Positions 59,535 through 64,000 of a stretch of DNA of 64,000 nt are shown piece by piece. This stretch comes from Antennarius striatus (taxonomy: Eukaryota; Chordata; Actinopteri; Lophiiformes; Antennariidae): contig NC_090781.1 in NCBI RefSeq assembly GCF_040054535.1, forward strand, positions 8,297,482-8,361,481, read 5' to 3'. A program made the position numbers and the translations under genes. The notes beneath the pieces are model-generated. The model was not told where the DNA came from. It did no database searches and worked only from the letters and a program-made list of their open reading frames with translations. Positions within the stretch are counted from its first letter, which is position 1, and every line of letters begins with the position of its first letter.

Positions 59535-62305
59535 CTGACCGACACACACACAGGCACACATATCAATCCACACACACATTGCACTCGCTGGAAGTAGAGG
59601 CTGAGGCAAGTACATGCACATTAACCATCAGTCTCATCGTAAAACAAACAAGCAATCAAGTATTTTTGATTGGCTTCATGTTTTGCACATTTTGAAAAAC
59701 ATTCCAATCAAGAGCCATTTAAATAACGCTGAGCTTAAACCATTAATCTTACCTTTTGTGTTATCGGAAAAGCTGCAACTGGACAATCTACAGTACCGGT
59801 CAAAAGTTTGAACTCCCTGTCCAAACTTTTGAGCAAAGACTGAGTCACAAGATCCAGTCCAAGTTGCCTGAATTAACATATTGACAAAAAATAGTCTCAA
59901 ATCTCTAACATGTACAGTCCACTGAGTGAGACTCCGACAAGCACCAGTGCCCCCACCTTGTTCCCTCTGCTGGTTGACCCTTTTCCAATGCTCTTGCTCT
60001 CATCCTGTTCCATCCTTCTCTGCCTTCTTCCACTTTGCTGAATGTATTTGTGAAGCTCTAAAAAAAAAAAAAAAAAAGGAATGAAGACACTTTGATCAGG
60101 GGCTTTTCTTGGGGAATACAAACGGCTGATTATTTGCTCACCTCTAACCCTTCATCTGCTCAACTTGCCTCTGCTTCTTCATTTGCTGCTTGGACTTGGC
60201 AAGATGGGATTTAGGTGTCACAGCCTCTGCTAAAACGTGTGCTTTCTTCTGTTGTTTAAAAAGAAAAGTTCTTCTGCCATCTGCCTGCGTGCCATGCCAC
60301 CCATCTGCCCATCTGTTTCTCCTCTTGTGTCTGTGTTTCTCCCTCTCTCTGAAGTCTTTGAACCCCGAGAGCCCGAAGACCTCCTCCAGCCCTTGGGACC
60401 TTGAGTGAATGATGGCCCAACTAATGCGCCCTTTTGCACCCTCACATACAAGAACATGGATGCAACCCCCCCATTACAGAAGAACTTATTTCACGGAGTG
60501 TATCACTCAAAGCGGATCCTTACAGCAAACAGCAGCTAAATACTTCAACACGCACATAATCAATGAAAGCAACACACGAGACGGACGCCACTGTCTTCTG
60601 CTGAGCCATTTTTTTGTTGTTCAAACAATGATTAGACACATCCAAGGTGTTCAAAGTGAGGATGGAGAGAGGTTTAGCAGGATGAGAGCAGGAACATGCT
60701 ACCTAGTCGGATAGACTCAAATCATTACAGTTACAGACGATGGATAAAGAGGATGACTCCAATCCGTATCATCCATTTTTAAACCAAATGTTGAAAACAA
60801 AGAAAGAGCTAATGTTAAAAACAAAGCAAAAAAAAAAAAAAAACACAACTGAGAAATAAAAAAAATTAAAAAAAAGATCTGCTCTTGCAAACTGCGTGTA
60901 AGGGTGACCTCAGTAAAAACACCTCCATACCGCAGAGCCTCATCACTTTGGGCCCCTACGTGTGCATATTCCCACCATCGCTTTGACGTCTCTGAACTGA
61001 AGATGCAGACGTTTTGTTGCATCAAGATCCGCGTTTTTTCTCAGAATCAATCAGATGTGAACCAATGCCTTTATTGAGAGAAAACACATTTTGTGTGGTG
61101 ATTCAGACAACCTCGAAACACTGGGCTCAGCAGCTTCTGTGCCCCCCCCCCAGCTCTCTTGATGGAGACCAGGCTAGGGTACGTTTATTGTGAGTGTGTC
61201 CACTCTGAGGCACCTGGCCCATTTATTTCTTTCTTTACTGAGGTTGATTTGACAGAGTGTGCACAAAGCAAGACCCAGAAACAAAAGAAGCGATCATGTA
61301 GGCTGATGTTTTGGAGTTTGCGTCCTCTCTATGCCTGTGAATTTGTATAATTTGTTTTGCCTGTCTAAGTGAGAATTGCTCTATATTTTTATGTCTATCT
61401 TTGTTTATGTGTTTGTTTTGCATTGACCTCTGCTTTCATTTGTACTGTTGCCATTTTTTTTTCTTTTGGTTTTTTTTTAATCAGAAGATGTCCTTATAAC
61501 TGTTGCTATTATTGCTTTGTAATTATTGTTTCATTATTTCACTGTATTTTCTTTTGGCAACTTCGGAGGCATGTTGTGCACTACATAAAAAATCTAATTC
61601 TAAGACTATATGCATATACATACAGTATATACAGGTATCATGTATATATGAATGTATGTACCATGATTGTCAAGTATGAATGTCTGCAGATCTAAATGGG
61701 ATATTTTTGTCAATGAAGAACAAGAAAAAATGTTACGGAGGTTTAGTTTTCAGATAAATATTTTTCTAAAGGAACAAAAAAATGTAATAAATTTGAAGTA
61801 TACCCTGTCCCTAAACATGAAGCACGATGTCACTGCCTCTATTAATATGTATTTATGTTTTATAAACAATGTAAAGCACTATTCAAGTTATATTACATGT
61901 ATGTTTATAATTATGATGTTACAAGGTTGTGGTAACACCTTTTGGTTTGTTTGTTTGTTTGTTTGTTTGTTTGTTTGTTTGTTTGTTTTTTTCTCTGAGG
62001 TCTGTCCCATTACAACTGACACCTTAATGCCAATTGATTTTTACCAGATTCAAAACCGGAGGAAAGAAAGACTGAAAGTCAGTGGATACTTTAAAAATGC
62101 TTAGACTACAGTATAAAGACTATATTATTGCATTTATGCATCAAGTATTTCATATTCTACCATTCAATAACATTTTCCAATAGAAATGTGTTTGACGGTT
62201 AATCACAGCTTTAGCTTTGATATGAACATCATGATGAGAAAGTTTATTCATTCCTGTACACAAACCAATATGTTTTCTAAATTGGAATAAAATCATCTGT
62301 GGTTG
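59535..62305 (+). other. fosb 3' UTR (probable)
   Basis: Up to 2.8 kb from the stop codon to AATAAA at 62286-62291. It contains scattered ATTTA motifs (about 61220, 61851, 62130), a Pumilio-type TGTATATA (61641-61648) and a (GTTT)n run (61946-61986). These fit the unstable mRNA expected of an immediate-early gene. The real 3' end may be earlier. Confidence 0.55.
62286..62291 (+). terminator. candidate fosb poly(A) signal
   Basis: AATAAA in GGAATAAAATC, followed by TG/T-rich sequence (CTGTGGTTGTATTTGCTG). Confidence 0.5.
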
Positions 62306-64000
62306 TATTTGCTGAATAGAAGCTTTATTTTCAATAAATAAACATCTTCATTCAGAACAATGCCTTTATTCATGATATCAGATTTTGTCGAGATTTGGCT
62401 GTTGGTGGTCAGAAAATGGGCAGACCTGATTTTGAAAATGTTGAATAAGATATTGGAGATGCCTTCTGATTTCTCTCCAAATGCAAATGTGATGAGAATA
62501 TGTTCTTGTGTGAGAAAAAGCATAAAACATATTCAATAGTTCTCATGTAAATAGGTTTTTGTGGTGCTACTTATGGTATTCTCTAATGACGAAGCAGTTT
62601 CACATTGTATGGTGTAAAGTTGAACATTGCTGTTGTATTATTCAGGACGGAAGCCAATAACACAGTGAATTGCCAGCAGCTAAAGCTCTAAAAACCCAGT
62701 AATCACTCAGTGGTTACATCGTGATTTAATATTGTCTAAAAGTGTGACAGAACAGGTCCCAGTAGTCCTGTGGGCTGTACCTACACTACATATTAGATTC
62801 ATTCTTCATCCAGTTTCCTCTTCCTTGGATACAATTCAAGTGGTCTGAATGTGCTCACGTATTTAATGTGTTATTCTGTAGGGTAACAATAACAAACGGG
62901 CTGCTAATTAATTGGAAATAGTGAGAAAGAATAGAAAGACCAGGAGAAATAGTTAACTACCAGCTATAAGAGAGAAACTGCCTGCGCCCATGTGTACTGT
63001 ACAACAGCTATGCTAGTCTTAACTGAATAAGAGCTTTCTTATTTTTCTATGATGAGGTGAATGTTGCTACGTGATTCTATTTTTCCACGGGTCCCATTTA
63101 CATTCTGATTTAGTTTCTCTTTGAAAAGAAATGCAATACTTATTATCCCCTTGGATAGACATAATGTAGCAAGTCCTACCGCGTTTAAACTGATTGCTAC
63201 CCTATGTCCAGTGTGATGATGTATTGCTGTAATTACTCAGTTGTGTTAGAATGTTAAATGTTGTTTTTCACATGTGTTGTCACGGTAAATCATGTAATAT
63301 TGATGAAACTATATTTTTTCATTTATTATAGGTACGTTCAATTTAAAAAAACTAAATGTTTTTAAGTACATTCCTTGTATTATTTTTTGTGACAATATCT
63401 TTGTGACAGTCTTCATTTTTTGAGGGGGTGGGGGACATAATTAATGTAGTTGGTCACATTTGGAAATAGATGATATTCAGTATGAGTTGATGATTTTTGA
63501 AGAACTAAAAGGCCCAAAGATACTCTTTTTAAGAAGTGACATCATCAGACTTAAAGGTCAGATGTTGCTCAAGGTGCATGGATCACATAACTAGCTCATG
63601 ATGGTGCTTAAAAAATTAAATAGTCTATTTTATCAGTGCATATGATTTAGCATTACTTACTATATCTCTATAGAATGCTATTGACTTATTTTTGTAACCA
63701 AAATGTCTGACAGATGTGCAGCTTTTGCAGACTATGTGATCTTCTGTGTCTGTATTTCATCTTCTGATGTTTTTTGTAACCTTAAAATTTTACATTACAT
63801 TTTGGGGTGTTTTTTTTTTGGTTGTTGTTTGTTTCTAGACTGCAAAAGTTGGGTGAGTTGTCTTCTTTATGATTGACCAAATGCCATTCATTTCCAACTT
63901 GGGAAAAATTAATAAATAATTTGTCTCTCACATTAAGACACTTGGCCTTCATTTTACTGTTCTCTATTTGACCCACACAAGAAGTAATAAATAGCCTGAA
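62306..64000. other. gene-free DNA downstream of fosb
   Basis: AT-rich unique sequence with several ATTTA-like stretches. No exon, RNA gene or repeat recognised. It could include an extended fosb 3' UTR. Confidence 0.5.

Overview
The window is nuclear DNA from a ray-finned fish, probably an acanthopterygian teleost. The evidence is vertebrate-type split genes with GT-AG introns, very many CA/GT, GATA and AAT microsatellites, and typical fish repeats: a V-SINE, an RTE-clade LINE, and a TA-flanked MITE whose ends read CAGTATTTTCCGCAC. I recognise four protein-coding genes. All are on the + strand, and all have human counterparts on 19q13: the last seven exons of clasrp (158-4224), complete znf296 (5586-12566), complete capn12 (24346-39418) and complete fosb (55834-59534). 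The clasrp-znf296 adjacency matches human 19q13.32, where FOSB also lies, and CAPN12 is at 19q13.2, so the block is a compressed version of that synteny. Splice phases close in every gene. The spliced products are about 720 aa (Znf296), 718 aa (Capn12) and 393 aa (Fosb).

Layout. 1-4.8 kb: 3' end of clasrp and its poly(A) signal. 4.8-5.6 kb: short intergenic gap and a GC-rich znf296 promoter/first exon. 5.6-14.3 kb: znf296, with an intron 2 packed with poly(C)/poly(G) runs and a 1.7 kb 3' UTR. 14.3-24.3 kb: gene-free DNA with candidate regulatory elements and several repeats. 24.3-39.4 kb: capn12 in 22 exons, including a 12-nt microexon, with an RTE LINE fragment in intron 20. 39.4-53.4 kb: gene-poor, microsatellite-rich DNA with a complete TA-flanked MITE and one possible antisense pseudogene. 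53.4-55.8 kb: promoter-like DNA upstream of fosb, with RFX X-boxes, an ETS site and a c-fos-like SRE/AP-1 pair. 55.8-62.3 kb: fosb in four coding exons and a long 3' UTR. 62.3-64 kb: no gene seen.

The genes do not form a pathway. Clasrp is an SR-related splicing factor, Znf296 a BCL11-like zinc-finger regulator, Capn12 a calcium-dependent cysteine protease and Fosb an immediate-early AP-1 factor. I see no convincing novel multi-gene system. The best leads are four SUMO-consensus motifs in Znf296 (three in a 30-bp tandem repeat), a c-fos-like SRE plus AP-1 arrangement upstream of fosb with a second CRE/CArG cluster in its intron 1, a capn12 donor site that runs straight into a GT microsatellite, and tandem palindromic RFX-type X-boxes downstream of capn12. 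All calls rest on reading the sequence and recalled family knowledge; no database search was run.
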